Positions 34,018 to 42,276 of a stretch of DNA of 64,000 nt are shown piece by piece (position 1 is the stretch's first letter; each line of letters starts with the position of its first letter). Source of the stretch: Clostridia bacterium (GTDB taxonomy: Bacteria; Bacillota; Clostridia; Lachnospirales; Lachnospiraceae); the NCBI GenBank assembly GCA_910574475.1, contig CAJTAT010000001.1, forward strand, positions 248,001-312,000. Direction: 5' to 3'. Both the position numbers and the translations under genes were made by a program. The notes under the pieces are model-generated. The model was given only the letters and a program-made list of their open reading frames with translations. It searched no databases and was not told the DNA's origin.

Positions 34018-34853
34018 GTGCATTTTTCTCCAAGAATACACCGCTCTATATACTCTGCCACTCCATCTTCTTCATTGCTTTTGGCCACTTCGTCTGCCAC
34101 CTGCAGTAGATCCTTGCATGCGTTTCCCATAGCTACGCCAATTCCTGCAACAGATATCATCGTCAAATCATTGGAGCCGTCGCCAAAAGCCACGCTGTCC
34201 TTAATATCAACGCCAAGGTAGCTGCACAAAAACCGGAGGGCAGCTCCTTTGTTAGCTTCCATTGCGTTGAGCTCTATATTATTTGGTAGGGAGGATGATA
34301 TAGCAAGATTCGGAAATTTTTCAAGTAAGTCCTTCATCGCCTGTTCTCTCGCCTCCAAATCTGCGAAAAACAGCATCATCTTTTGAACCTTATGCTCTGA
34401 CTGTAAAAGCGTATCCTCCAGATGAGCCACCGGATTATAAATCTTTTTCATGAGCTCGCGTAAATTAGGAAGAAAAGCATAAGCGTCAATCTTGTCATAA
34501 TCTTCCCGGCTCATCCATCCCTGATTATCCTGATAACATCCACAGATGGCTGGTATATCTTTTAATTCTTTAAATGCCTGCCTTACATCGTCTTTTTCCA
34601 TTTCAGCTTGATATAAGACTTTCTTCTCTCTCACATCGTATACGAGAGCGCCGTTTACAGCAATCATATAATGGATAAATGGCAACTTTCGTATCTCCTC
34701 TGGCATGCCCATATACAGTCTTCCAGAAGCAGGAACAATCTGAATTCCTTTTTGGGCGGCCGCCTCAAGAGCTCTGGCAGTAGCTTTGCCAAACTTTTTA
34801 TCATCATGTAATACTGTGCCGTCCAAGTCAAATGCAATCAGCTTTGTCTTCAT
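34014..34853 (-). CDS. Cof-type HAD-IIB family phosphatase
   Basis: About 279 residues from ATG 34853, which has GAGGAA 8 nt upstream. Motif I FDLDGTVLHDD, motif II in VPASGR, and motif IV FGDGSNDLTMISVAGIGVAMGNA are present, with the C2B cap between. Such enzymes dephosphorylate sugar phosphates, nucleotides or flavin intermediates; the substrate cannot be told. It overlaps or abuts the DUF1622 gene and ends the thioredoxin-ferredoxin unit before the ABC-F leader. Confidence 0.9.
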   Translation of the reverse strand: MKTKLIAFDLDGTVLHDDKKFGKATARALEAAAQKGIQIVPASGRLYMGMPEEIRKLPFIHYMIAVNGALVYDVREKKVLYQAEMEKDDVRQAFKELKDIPAICGCYQDNQGWMSREDYDKIDAYAFLPNLRELMKKIYNPVAHLEDTLLQSEHKVQKMMLFFADLEAREQAMKDLLEKFPNLAISSSLPNNIELNAMEANKGAALRFLCSYLGVDIKDSVAFGDGSNDLTMISVAGIGVAMGNACKDLLQVADEVAKSNEEDGVAEYIERCILGEKCT

Positions 34854-34864
34854 CCAATGATTCC

Positions 34865-35209
34865 TCACTCTATATCAATTCCCTTTTCCTCTTCTTTGAT
34901 CTCCCAGTGGATCAGAAAGGTAAGAGCAGCACGCAAAGCAATGATTCCTGCTACCGTGGCAATCTCTGTCCACTCTCGCACAACCACCGTACGAAGAATT
35001 TCGCTTCCCAGCTTGAATTCCAGGCCCATAGCCAGGCCCTTGGCCAATGTCAGTTTTGTGTCCGGTTTCCGACACACATAGCTGTAAAATCCCCGGATAC
35101 CAGAGTTAATGATAATTCCCACACCAATCAGCTCAAATATTGGAATCACCATCTCTACCAGATAATGCAGAACTAATTCCAGTATTTCTATCACAGCTTC
35201 CATAATCAC
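34865..35209 (-). CDS. DUF1622 membrane protein
   Basis: 114 residues with three hydrophobic helices and the family pattern LGSEILRTVVV and EIATVAGIIALRAALTFLI. Function is unknown. The start overlaps the upstream ferredoxin gene by 4 bp (ATGA), so translation is coupled to a NapH-like membrane ferredoxin. A role linked to membrane redox is possible but unproven. Confidence 0.8.
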   Translation of the reverse strand: MIMEAVIEILELVLHYLVEMVIPIFELIGVGIIINSGIRGFYSYVCRKPDTKLTLAKGLAMGLEFKLGSEILRTVVVREWTEIATVAGIIALRAALTFLIHWEIKEEEKGIDIE

Positions 35210-36075
35210 TCGTGCCTCCTTTTTTCTTGCTTCATCTTAACATAGAGATCCGGGAAATGCAAACATTTCTCAGGGCAGGCCTGGATGCATTTGCCGCAGC
35301 GAATACATTCTGGGGAGCGTGAGATCTCACGGAGGGAAAGTCCCACAGGACAAGCCTTTTCGCAAGACATACAGGAGATACACCGCTCCTCCTCCCAGTG
35401 AATCTGAACCAAACTAAAGCTGTTAAACCACCCATAAATCGCTCCCAATGGGCATAAATACTGGCAGAAAGGACGGTAAATCTTTACAGAGAGAAGCAAA
35501 AGGAAAAGCAGCACGCCTAATTTCCAAATAAATAATCCTCCTGCCTGACTGCGCAATAATTTGTTCCCGCCCAGCAAGGGCAAAGCTCCAAAAAATGTCC
35601 CGGAAGGGCATAGGTATTTACAAAAAGCCGGCGCCTTTGCAAATCCTCCAAAAAGGAATACAGAGCCTATACAGACTAAAAGAATCAGTACAAGATATTT
35701 TCCGTATTTTAATAGAGAATGAAAGGGCAAACGTTTTCTCTTTCGAAAGATAGGAATCTTATAAAACAAATCCTGTACCAATCCAAAGGGACACAGCCAC
35801 CCACAGACAAAGCGTCCCAGCAGGCTGCCAAACACAAAGAAAACTCCAAGGACACTAAAAGGGATGTGGAATCCCTGTTGATTCAGCAATGCCTGCAGCG
35901 CTCCGATAGGACAGGAAGCAATTGCTCCCGGGCAGGAATAGCAGTTCAGTCCGGGGACACAAGCGTATTTCATAGAACCCTGGTAAATTTTCCCATTCAA
36001 AAATCCATAGGCATACCCATTGGTAAGAATTGTAAAAAGGAGCTGTACTTTAAGTCTCAGATTTTTTCTCATCAT
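35206..36075 (-). CDS. NapH/CcoG-like membrane 4Fe-4S protein
   Basis: About 289 residues from ATG 36075 or 36072; the stop of the small CxxC gene lies 1 nt before. Four to five membrane helices, the CxxxCP repeats CGWLCPFGLVQDLFYKIP, KYLCPSGTF and CQYLCPLGAIYGWFN, and two C-terminal [4Fe-4S] motifs CISCMSCEKACP and CIRCGKCIQACP. The family moves electrons across or along the membrane. Next to a TlpA thioredoxin and CD1871A-like protein, a part in supplying reductant to extracytoplasmic thiols is a reasonable inference. Confidence 0.85.
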   Translation of the reverse strand: MMRKNLRLKVQLLFTILTNGYAYGFLNGKIYQGSMKYACVPGLNCYSCPGAIASCPIGALQALLNQQGFHIPFSVLGVFFVFGSLLGRFVCGWLCPFGLVQDLFYKIPIFRKRKRLPFHSLLKYGKYLVLILLVCIGSVFLFGGFAKAPAFCKYLCPSGTFFGALPLLGGNKLLRSQAGGLFIWKLGVLLFLLLLSVKIYRPFCQYLCPLGAIYGWFNSFSLVQIHWEEERCISCMSCEKACPVGLSLREISRSPECIRCGKCIQACPEKCLHFPDLYVKMKQEKRRHE

Positions 36076-36076
36076 T

Positions 36077-36229
36077 TCACCCGATTCCAATACATTCCAG
36101 GCAGATCATAACTGCTTTCTTCCAGATCACTCCAGGCTGTCCCAAAAAAGCTCCAATTCCCAGAAACAGGAGTCCCAAAGCCAGGTTCCATATCCAGGCG
36201 TTCTGCCTACAGCTCTTCCAAAAGTCCAT
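36077..36229 (-). CDS. CD1871A-like small CxxC membrane protein
   Basis: 50 residues, ATG 36229 with AAGGAG 7 nt upstream, TGA at 36077-36079. It starts MDFWKSCRQNAWIWN, has one membrane helix (LALGLLFLGIGAFL), and ends KKAVMICLECIGIG, the CxxC end that marks the CD1871A family. It overlaps the tlpA end by 23 bp and stops 1 nt before the ferredoxin gene. It is easily missed because of its size. The family function is unknown, but its constant place between a TlpA-like thioredoxin and a membrane ferredoxin suggests an electron relay. Confidence 0.8.
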   Translation of the reverse strand: MDFWKSCRQNAWIWNLALGLLFLGIGAFLGQPGVIWKKAVMICLECIGIG

Positions 36230-36788
36230 CTATCTTCTCCTTCCAGCCTTCCTTATCTTTGGCTCCCACCACCACGTCCAGAACAACTCCCTCCTGATTT
36301 AGAAAAAATGTGGTGGGCACTGCTGTTACATTCATGAGAAGTCCCTGGTAAAGTGACTCATTCAAAAGCAAGTGGGGATAATCTGCCCCTGTTTCCTCAA
36401 TTAAACTTGTCACCTGCTCCAACACATCTTCTTCCTGCCCCTCCAGCACATCACTGACCACTCCATACATTTGGAATTCGTCGGCATCATATTCTTTTGC
36501 CAGCTCCCCAAGCTCTGGCATCTCTCTGAGGCAGGGATTGCAGTAGGTAGCCCACACATTGATCATGGTTAGTTTGGAGCCTGAAAAAATCTCTGAAGTG
36601 ATCTCGTTTCCTTCTATATCCCGTCCTTCAAACGTCACAGCTTGTGTGGAAGTGTCTTCCTCCTCCTGAGGCACAGCTTCCGGTACTTCTTTTGTATCTC
36701 TCTTCTCTGCACATCCACAGAGTAGAACTGCTGACAGCATACAGAGAAGAAAATATGTTTTCCTATTTTTCTTTTTATCTTTATACAT
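36207..36788 (-). CDS. TlpA-like lipoprotein thioredoxin
   Basis: 193 residues. A signal peptide ending in a lipobox (VLLCGC, cysteine at about 26) anchors it outside the membrane. The thioredoxin fold from about residue 75 has the active site WATYCNPCLREMP and the cis-proline loop TAVPTTFFLN. It likely reduces or rearranges disulfides outside the cell. It heads a unit with the CxxC peptide, membrane ferredoxin, DUF1622 and HAD genes and has its own promoter. Confidence 0.9.
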   Translation of the reverse strand: MYKDKKKNRKTYFLLCMLSAVLLCGCAEKRDTKEVPEAVPQEEEDTSTQAVTFEGRDIEGNEITSEIFSGSKLTMINVWATYCNPCLREMPELGELAKEYDADEFQMYGVVSDVLEGQEEDVLEQVTSLIEETGADYPHLLLNESLYQGLLMNVTAVPTTFFLNQEGVVLDVVVGAKDKEGWKEKIDGLLEEL

Positions 36789-36810
36789 TTTGCATCCTCC
36801 TAATATGTAT

Positions 36811-36839
36811 ATGATACTTAATATTTCCCAAAATTACAA
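36811..36839 (-). promoter_or_regulatory. Promoter of the tlpA unit
   Basis: TTGTAA (36839-36834), 17-nt spacer, TATCAT (36816-36811) on the minus strand, just upstream of the TlpA-like gene. Confidence 0.55.
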
Positions 36840-36862
36840 ATATTTTTTCATTTCTCTACAGC

Positions 36863-36891
36863 TTGCCCCATCTCTAATGAGAAGGTATAAT
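36863..36891 (+). promoter_or_regulatory. Promoter of the WYL regulator pair
   Basis: TTGCCC (36863-36868), 17-nt spacer, TATAAT (36886-36891) on the plus strand. The leader of about 95 nt contains GAGGGTGCCCTC and GCAGG/CCTGC dyads that could be regulator sites. Confidence 0.6.
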
Positions 36892-36993
36892 TATTTCAGA
36901 CAAAGTTACCCTTTGTTCGCTGAGGGTGCCCTCGGTGAGCAGGTAAAGTACGCCTGCCCACTGACGCTATAAGACTTACAGAAAGGCAATATC

Positions 36994-38220
36994 ATGTCTG
37001 ATTATCAGGAGCTTATCAAAAACTTTGAACGCATCCGGGACTATATGCGCCAGTTCTTTCTCTATGGCTTCAAAGTCCGCAGAGAATTCGAGGAAAAAAG
37101 TGGCCGTACCTACGACAATGAACGCCGCCGGATCGAAAGCTATTTGGCCGGTTATATTCATTCAGATTACACATCCAGAGGAAAGCAGGTCTCTGTCCAT
37201 ATGGACAGCAAACAGCTTTCCACCAATCCCCTTTACACTGCCTGGAAGTCTAAAAGCTTTACGGACAAGGATCTCCTTTTACATTTCTTTCTTCTCCATC
37301 TTCTGGAAGATGGCCAGCCCCGTTCAGTTACTGACTTGTGTGATCTTCTTTCTGAGCGGATGGAGAATGTGCCAGATCTGCAAACTGTGCGAAACAAATG
37401 CAGGGAATACGAGCAGCTGGGTATTTTGCAGGCTGAAAAGAGAGGGAAGGCTTATATCTACCGCCTCTCCCCTCCACTAGATTTGGAGACTTCCCCGTTC
37501 TATGACCATCTCTTGCAGGCTGTTAAATTCTCCTCAGAAGCTATGCCCTTTGGCTTTGTAGGAAGCACTCTTTTAGATCGGGAATTTCTTCACAACGATC
37601 TCTTCTGCTGGAAGCACTATTTTGTCGTACATACCCTGGAAGACCAGGTACTGCTGACTATTCTTCAGGCCATCCATGAGCATCGACTCATTACCTTTGA
37701 GAACCACAGCACTCGTTCCGATAACCGCAGCCAGATCACAGGCCTGCCTTTGCAGATTTTTGTCAGCACCCAAACTGGCCGGCGTTACCTCTGTCTGTAT
37801 TTCTTTCCCAGGAGGCGTTTCAACTGTCTGCGCCTGGACTGTATTTCACAGGTTAAGCTTTTGGATGTCTGTACTGAGTACAGCCTTCACAGGGAAAAAC
37901 TTCAAAAGAATCTACCTTCCTGCTGGGGTGTCTCTTTTGGCGGACACAGCCGCATGGAAACTCTGTGTATGAAGCTCTACATTGAAGAAGATCGGGAGAG
38001 TCATATTATAAACCGGCTGGAACGAGAAGGACGGGGTGGAGAAGTCTTGAAAGTACGGGAAAATGTTTATCTTTATACAGGTGTCTTTTTCGATACGAAT
38101 GAAATGCTCTCCTGGGTAAAATCCTTTACCGGAAGAATTCTGGATCTGCAATGTTCTAATCAGACTGTTCTCGAAAAGGTAATGGCAGATCTGGAGGCCA
38201 TGTACCAAATGTATTGTTAA
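36994..38220 (+). CDS. WYL domain-containing transcriptional regulator, first of a pair
   Basis: 408 residues. The N-terminus (about 1-160) looks like a winged-helix region with helical ends (DKDLLLHFFLLHLLEDGQP). From about 230 comes a WYL domain with HRLITFEN and GRRYLCLYFFPRRRFNCLRLDCI, the Sm-like fold that binds ligands or nucleic acid. WYL proteins act as regulators, often of defence or redox systems. It starts a plus-strand pair and lies divergent from the tlpA unit, which it may control. Confidence 0.8.
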   Translation: MSDYQELIKNFERIRDYMRQFFLYGFKVRREFEEKSGRTYDNERRRIESYLAGYIHSDYTSRGKQVSVHMDSKQLSTNPLYTAWKSKSFTDKDLLLHFFLLHLLEDGQPRSVTDLCDLLSERMENVPDLQTVRNKCREYEQLGILQAEKRGKAYIYRLSPPLDLETSPFYDHLLQAVKFSSEAMPFGFVGSTLLDREFLHNDLFCWKHYFVVHTLEDQVLLTILQAIHEHRLITFENHSTRSDNRSQITGLPLQIFVSTQTGRRYLCLYFFPRRRFNCLRLDCISQVKLLDVCTEYSLHREKLQKNLPSCWGVSFGGHSRMETLCMKLYIEEDRESHIINRLEREGRGGEVLKVRENVYLYTGVFFDTNEMLSWVKSFTGRILDLQCSNQTVLEKVMADLEAMYQMYC

Positions 38221-38244
38221 GTTTCCCCACTCTAAGGAGTAGAT

Positions 38245-39255
38245 ATGGAATTATTTGAAGAAATCTATGGATCTTATTTTCAGGCTGTAAGAAAAATTTT
38301 AATACATGCCAAGGACAGACCTATGACTCAAAAAGAAATGGAAGCAGATATCTTAAGTGTAGCCTCCCTGGAGAGCGCTCTTGCCATCCTCCCCAAGCTT
38401 CTAAAAGGGGCCTGGCATCCCCTTCTCATACTCCAGGATGAGGATCGCTTTTTCTGTGCTCTCAGGCCAGATCCCGCGAAAAAGGATGGGGATTTTTTAA
38501 AGCTGCCTCTGACGAAGCTTCAAAAATCCTGGCTGAAGGCTCTACTTTCCGACCCACGCTTCCGTCTCTTTTTCCCAGAACATGCACTGTGCCAGCTGGA
38601 AGAAGAATTGTATGAGATAAAAGCCCTCTATGAACCTGAGGACTTTCACTATTTTGATCGCTATATGGATGGAGATCCTTATGAAGATTCAACTTATCGT
38701 GAGATATTTCAGACTGCATTAAAAGCTATGGCTGACCATCAACCTCTATTTATTGCCTACGAAAGCCGTAAGGGGAAACACCGTACTCTTGAGGTTCTCC
38801 CCTGCCGCTTTCAGTATTCTCAAAAGGATGATAAGTTCCGCCTGCTCTGTGTCTCCCTGTCTCAAGGACATACAGGCCGGTTCCATGTGATGAATCTGGC
38901 ACGGATACAGGGCTGCCATATTTCCAGGGCTCTCGTTCCTGCTGACTTCGACTGGAATCTTTCATCCTTTCAAAAGCAGACAGAGGAACCAGTACAAATC
39001 CGAATTCGCAATGAACGCAATGCCCTGGAACGCTGTATGCTGCGCTTTGCACACTATGAAAAGCAGACTGTCTATGAACCCGAGTCGGATACTTGGCTCT
39101 GCTCCATCTTTTATGATCCGTCAGACGAGACAGAGCTTTTAATTGAGCTTTTATCCTTTGGACCCGTAATAAAGATTCTAGGGCCGGAGGCATTTCTTAT
39201 GGAAGTACGCAGACGGGTGAAGAGACAGCATGAGTTGTTTTATTCGCCTGAATGA
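38245..39255 (+). CDS. WYL domain-containing protein, second of a pair
   Basis: 336 residues. The central WYL domain reads QPLFIAYESRKGKHRTLEVLPCRFQYSQ and DKFRLLCVSL, followed by a C-terminal WCX-like extension (RIRNERNALERCMLRFAHYEK). The clear N-terminal DNA-binding helix-turn-helix is not obvious. It starts 24 nt after the first WYL gene behind AAGGAG, so the two probably work as a hetero-pair, as is common in Lachnospiraceae. It ends in a palindrome shared with the opposing gene. Confidence 0.8.
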   Translation: MELFEEIYGSYFQAVRKILIHAKDRPMTQKEMEADILSVASLESALAILPKLLKGAWHPLLILQDEDRFFCALRPDPAKKDGDFLKLPLTKLQKSWLKALLSDPRFRLFFPEHALCQLEEELYEIKALYEPEDFHYFDRYMDGDPYEDSTYREIFQTALKAMADHQPLFIAYESRKGKHRTLEVLPCRFQYSQKDDKFRLLCVSLSQGHTGRFHVMNLARIQGCHISRALVPADFDWNLSSFQKQTEEPVQIRIRNERNALERCMLRFAHYEKQTVYEPESDTWLCSIFYDPSDETELLIELLSFGPVIKILGPEAFLMEVRRRVKRQHELFYSPE

Positions 39256-39263
39256 CGTCATTC
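39250..39263. repeat. Palindrome spanning two convergent stop codons
   Basis: GAATGACGTCATTC is a perfect 14-bp palindrome containing the TGA stop of the WYL gene and, on the other strand, the TGA stop of the HipA-like gene. Only 2 bp separate the two genes. Confidence 0.7.
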
Positions 39264-40499
39264 TTTTGAATAACCGCTGTAGGCTGTGTTTTGCGTCACA
39301 TCATACTCTGTATTGTCCACAAACCCCTGCCTAACCGACTGTAATGCGGCTTCCTGTAGCATTTCTTTCCTGTGCATAAGCCCCCGGCACAGAGCCTCGC
39401 GCCTTACCTCGTCCACAAAAAGGGAATCTTTTACGATCTCCATAAACTCTTCATCAATGTCCTGCAGAGCTGAAAAATCCAGCCAGCTAAAATCTGTCAC
39501 CAGTTTAATCTGTTCCTCATGCTTGTTCTTAAAAGGCTTACAGGTTATTTTTGTTTTGGCATTTATCATCCGTGTCGGCTTGTCAAACCAAAGAGACGTC
39601 CCGCTATCGTAGATTGGTGCCGCACCAAGGTACTCCAGGGTATCTGTCCTCCTAACTACTCCAAAATTATTTAGGTGTCTATCTTCGTTGGCGATCAAAT
39701 AATCCACAACCAGCATCCGGTTCATGGCGTCTTCAATATCGCCAATCCCCAACCTTTTACAGCAATCCCAGTAATGGCGGTATACGGATATATGGTTTGG
39801 TTTTTTTACAGTCTGCATCATGTACCATGCAGAAACGAGTTCTGTATCTGGTGTAATAAAATCCTCGCATACACTGTAAGGATAATCCCCCTCCGTAATC
39901 AGAGAATAGGAAACATGAGGAATATGGAGTCTGTCCATGATCCTACTTGCCAACACCTCATTATATGGTTCCTGTTGGGTGGCTCCACTGCCACCCTTTA
40001 TGAGGCACCGTTTTCCATCTATGATCTTCCATTTCTTTTTTAACCACCCATCCGATGTGTTGTCAGGGGACATCAGGCTAATCTCTCTACTATCAGAGCC
40101 TTTCCCAAACAGGATATTTCCTACATCCTCTGAAAATGGGTGGTAAAAAAAATTGACCTTTTCCCATAAAAGGTTAGAATCCGTAGGCCGGATCCAGTAC
40201 TGGTCAGACAAGCTGAGTCCCAGACACTTTTGCATCAAAAGCCGGGTATCTGGCACTTTCAATTCCAGCAGTGCCTCACGGATTCCCGAACGGCTCGCCG
40301 GGATTGCTCGTCCTTTCCACCATTCATTCAATCCACTACGATCAACTGTCCCTTTTCTGACTAAAATCCCCACCGGCACATGGGCAGCCTCATGGACAGC
40401 GCCGACTGACACGATTGCGCCAGAAATTGTATCCAATGCCAATTCAACCACAGGAATATTTTTATGCATCAGTGTATATTGATTTACATCATCTGTCAC
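39258..40499 (-). CDS. Solitary HipA-like kinase domain protein
   Basis: 413 residues from a GTG at 40499 with AAAGGAG 7 nt upstream. The kinase core has the HipA catalytic loop VVDYLIANEDRHLNNFGV and the metal-binding APIYDSGTSL. CLIKGGSGATQQEPYNEVLA resembles the nucleotide-binding side. Classical HipA phosphorylates an aminoacyl-tRNA synthetase and pairs with a HipB antitoxin; no HipB-type helix-turn-helix gene is adjacent and the HipA N-terminal subdomain is not apparent. It may be a stand-alone regulatory kinase. It lies 37 nt after the FGGY kinase stop, perhaps co-transcribed. Confidence 0.75.
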   Translation of the reverse strand: MTDDVNQYTLMHKNIPVVELALDTISGAIVSVGAVHEAAHVPVGILVRKGTVDRSGLNEWWKGRAIPASRSGIREALLELKVPDTRLLMQKCLGLSLSDQYWIRPTDSNLLWEKVNFFYHPFSEDVGNILFGKGSDSREISLMSPDNTSDGWLKKKWKIIDGKRCLIKGGSGATQQEPYNEVLASRIMDRLHIPHVSYSLITEGDYPYSVCEDFITPDTELVSAWYMMQTVKKPNHISVYRHYWDCCKRLGIGDIEDAMNRMLVVDYLIANEDRHLNNFGVVRRTDTLEYLGAAPIYDSGTSLWFDKPTRMINAKTKITCKPFKNKHEEQIKLVTDFSWLDFSALQDIDEEFMEIVKDSLFVDEVRREALCRGLMHRKEMLQEAALQSVRQGFVDNTEYDVTQNTAYSGYSKE

Positions 40500-40536
40500 A
40501 CACTCACTCCTTTCCCCTGGTTCGGGTACTTACAAA

Positions 40537-42129
40537 TCACAGCGTTTCTACTGCAGCCCGCTCAATAGCCAACCCATCCATATAGCGCCTGATAAAGATA
40601 TCAAATCCCTCTACGTCCCTAGGATCCGGCTCCATTCTTGTGCCTTTCTCGCCGGCAAATACCTTGTCTGATAAGTAACTGCTTAAGCTTTCTCCTTCTT
40701 CCCTGTCTTTCATATAGGCCGCCAGCAGAGCAATTCCCCAGGCGCCGCCTTCTCCTGCAGTCTCCATAACGGCTACCGGAACGTTCATGGCTGCCGCCAC
40801 AATTTTTTGTCCCACACCTTTTGTCTTGAACAGCCCTCCGTGTCCAAGTACCTCATCTGCCTGGACTCCCTCTTCCTTGAACAGAATATCCAGCCCTACT
40901 TTCAAAGCTCCCACAGAGGTCAGAAGATGTGCGCGCATAAAGTTGGCCAGGTTGAACTTGCTGTCAGGCCGACGAACAAACAAAGGCCGTCCCTCTTCAA
41001 AACCTGTCAGATGCTCTCCTGAAAAATAGTTATAGGCCAGCAGCCCGCCGCAATCTGCATCTCCTTCCAGCGCCTTATTGTAGAGGGTGCCAAATAGCTG
41101 GTTCATATCTACTTTCGCGCCAAAGCTTTCTGCAAATTCCTTAAAGAGCCCTACCCATGCATTGAGATCCGATGTACAATTGTTACAGTGTACCATTCCC
41201 ACTAAGCTGCCGTCAGGAGTCGTCACCAAATCGATCTCCGGGTGAACCTTCTTAAGTTCCTTTTCCAGAACAATCATGGCAAACACTGATGTTCCGGCTG
41301 AAATATTGCCTGTGCGCTTTTTCACGCTGTTGGTCGCCACCATACCTGTACCTGCATCCCCTTCTGGCGGGCAGAAAGGAATGTTCGCTGCCAGGGAGCC
41401 AGAAATGTCCAAAAGCTTTGCTCCTTCCTCTGTCAGCACCCCGGCATGAGTTCCTGCCGTCAGAACTTCTGGAAGAATCTCCTCCAGCTTCCAGGTATAG
41501 CCTTTATCTGCAATCAAGTCATTAAACTGACTGATCATACGCTGGTGAAATTTTTTAGTGGCAATGTCAATGGGAAACATGCCAGAAGCCTCTCCCACAC
41601 CCATGACTTTTTTCCCCGTCAATTTCCAGTGAATATAGCCTGACAGGGTTGTCATATAGTCAAGGCGGGGAAGGTGTTCCTCCCCGTTCAAAACTGCCTG
41701 GTGCAGGTGAGCAATGCTCCATCTCTGAGGAATATTATACTGAAACAGCTCTGTCAGTTGCTTAGAAGCCGGACCTGTAATCGTATTTCTCCATGTACGG
41801 AAGGGCACCAATTGATTCCCCTCTCTGTCAAACACCAGATACCCATGCATCATTGCACTGATTCCTATGGAGCCGATGGTAGTAAGCTCTACGCCATACT
41901 GCTTTTTCACATCCTCTTTCAGTGCCTGATAGCTGCCCTGAAGTCCTTTCCATACTTCTTCCAGTGAATACGTCCAGATTCCGTCTTCCAGCTGGTTCTC
42001 CCAGTCATAACTGCCAGAAGCTATAGCCTGATGGCTTCCGTCAATCAATACTGCTTTAATTCGGGTGGACCCCAGCTCAATCCCCAATACTGTCTTTCCT
42101 GATAAGATGACGTCTTTTACATTGCTCAT
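40537..42129 (-). CDS. FGGY-family carbohydrate kinase
   Basis: 530 residues of the FGGY fold. The ATP phosphate loop [15 protein letters not shown] is at the N-terminus. [13 protein letters not shown] and [12 protein letters not shown] lie mid-protein, and the C-terminal signature [23 protein letters not shown] and [17 protein letters not shown] follow. The family phosphorylates pentoses, pentuloses or polyols. The length and clostridial character suggest a ribulokinase or xylulokinase, but no isomerase or epimerase gene is adjacent, so the sugar is undecided. It has a near-consensus promoter and a leader hairpin. Confidence 0.85.
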   Translation of the reverse strand: MSNVKDVILSGKTVLGIELGSTRIKAVLIDGSHQAIASGSYDWENQLEDGIWTYSLEEVWKGLQGSYQALKEDVKKQYGVELTTIGSIGISAMMHGYLVFDREGNQLVPFRTWRNTITGPASKQLTELFQYNIPQRWSIAHLHQAVLNGEEHLPRLDYMTTLSGYIHWKLTGKKVMGVGEASGMFPIDIATKKFHQRMISQFNDLIADKGYTWKLEEILPEVLTAGTHAGVLTEEGAKLLDISGSLAANIPFCPPEGDAGTGMVATNSVKKRTGNISAGTSVFAMIVLEKELKKVHPEIDLVTTPDGSLVGMVHCNNCTSDLNAWVGLFKEFAESFGAKVDMNQLFGTLYNKALEGDADCGGLLAYNYFSGEHLTGFEEGRPLFVRRPDSKFNLANFMRAHLLTSVGALKVGLDILFKEEGVQADEVLGHGGLFKTKGVGQKIVAAAMNVPVAVMETAGEGGAWGIALLAAYMKDREEGESLSSYLSDKVFAGEKGTRMEPDPRDVEGFDIFIRRYMDGLAIERAAVETL

Positions 42130-42161
42130 AGTAAACCCCTCCTAATTATAAATACCGCTCT

Positions 42162-42190
42162 GGCCCATAAAGGACTCGCCTAAATGGGCC
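42162..42190 (-). promoter_or_regulatory. Leader hairpin of the FGGY kinase gene
   Basis: GGCCCAT (42162-42168) and ATGGGCC (42184-42190) form a perfect 7-bp stem between the promoter and the ribosome site. There is no U-tract. It may stabilise the mRNA or bind a regulator. Confidence 0.4.
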
Positions 42191-42236
42191 TTGGCTTAGA
42201 TTAATGAAATACTACAGAGTTGTTCCTCTCATATTA

Positions 42237-42265
42237 ATCATAATATTGTTCTACTAAAGTGTCAA
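42237..42265 (-). promoter_or_regulatory. Promoter of the FGGY kinase gene
   Basis: TTGACA (42265-42260), 17-nt spacer, TATGAT (42242-42237), close to the sigma-A consensus. Confidence 0.75.
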
Positions 42266-42276
42266 TGATGCTCTTA

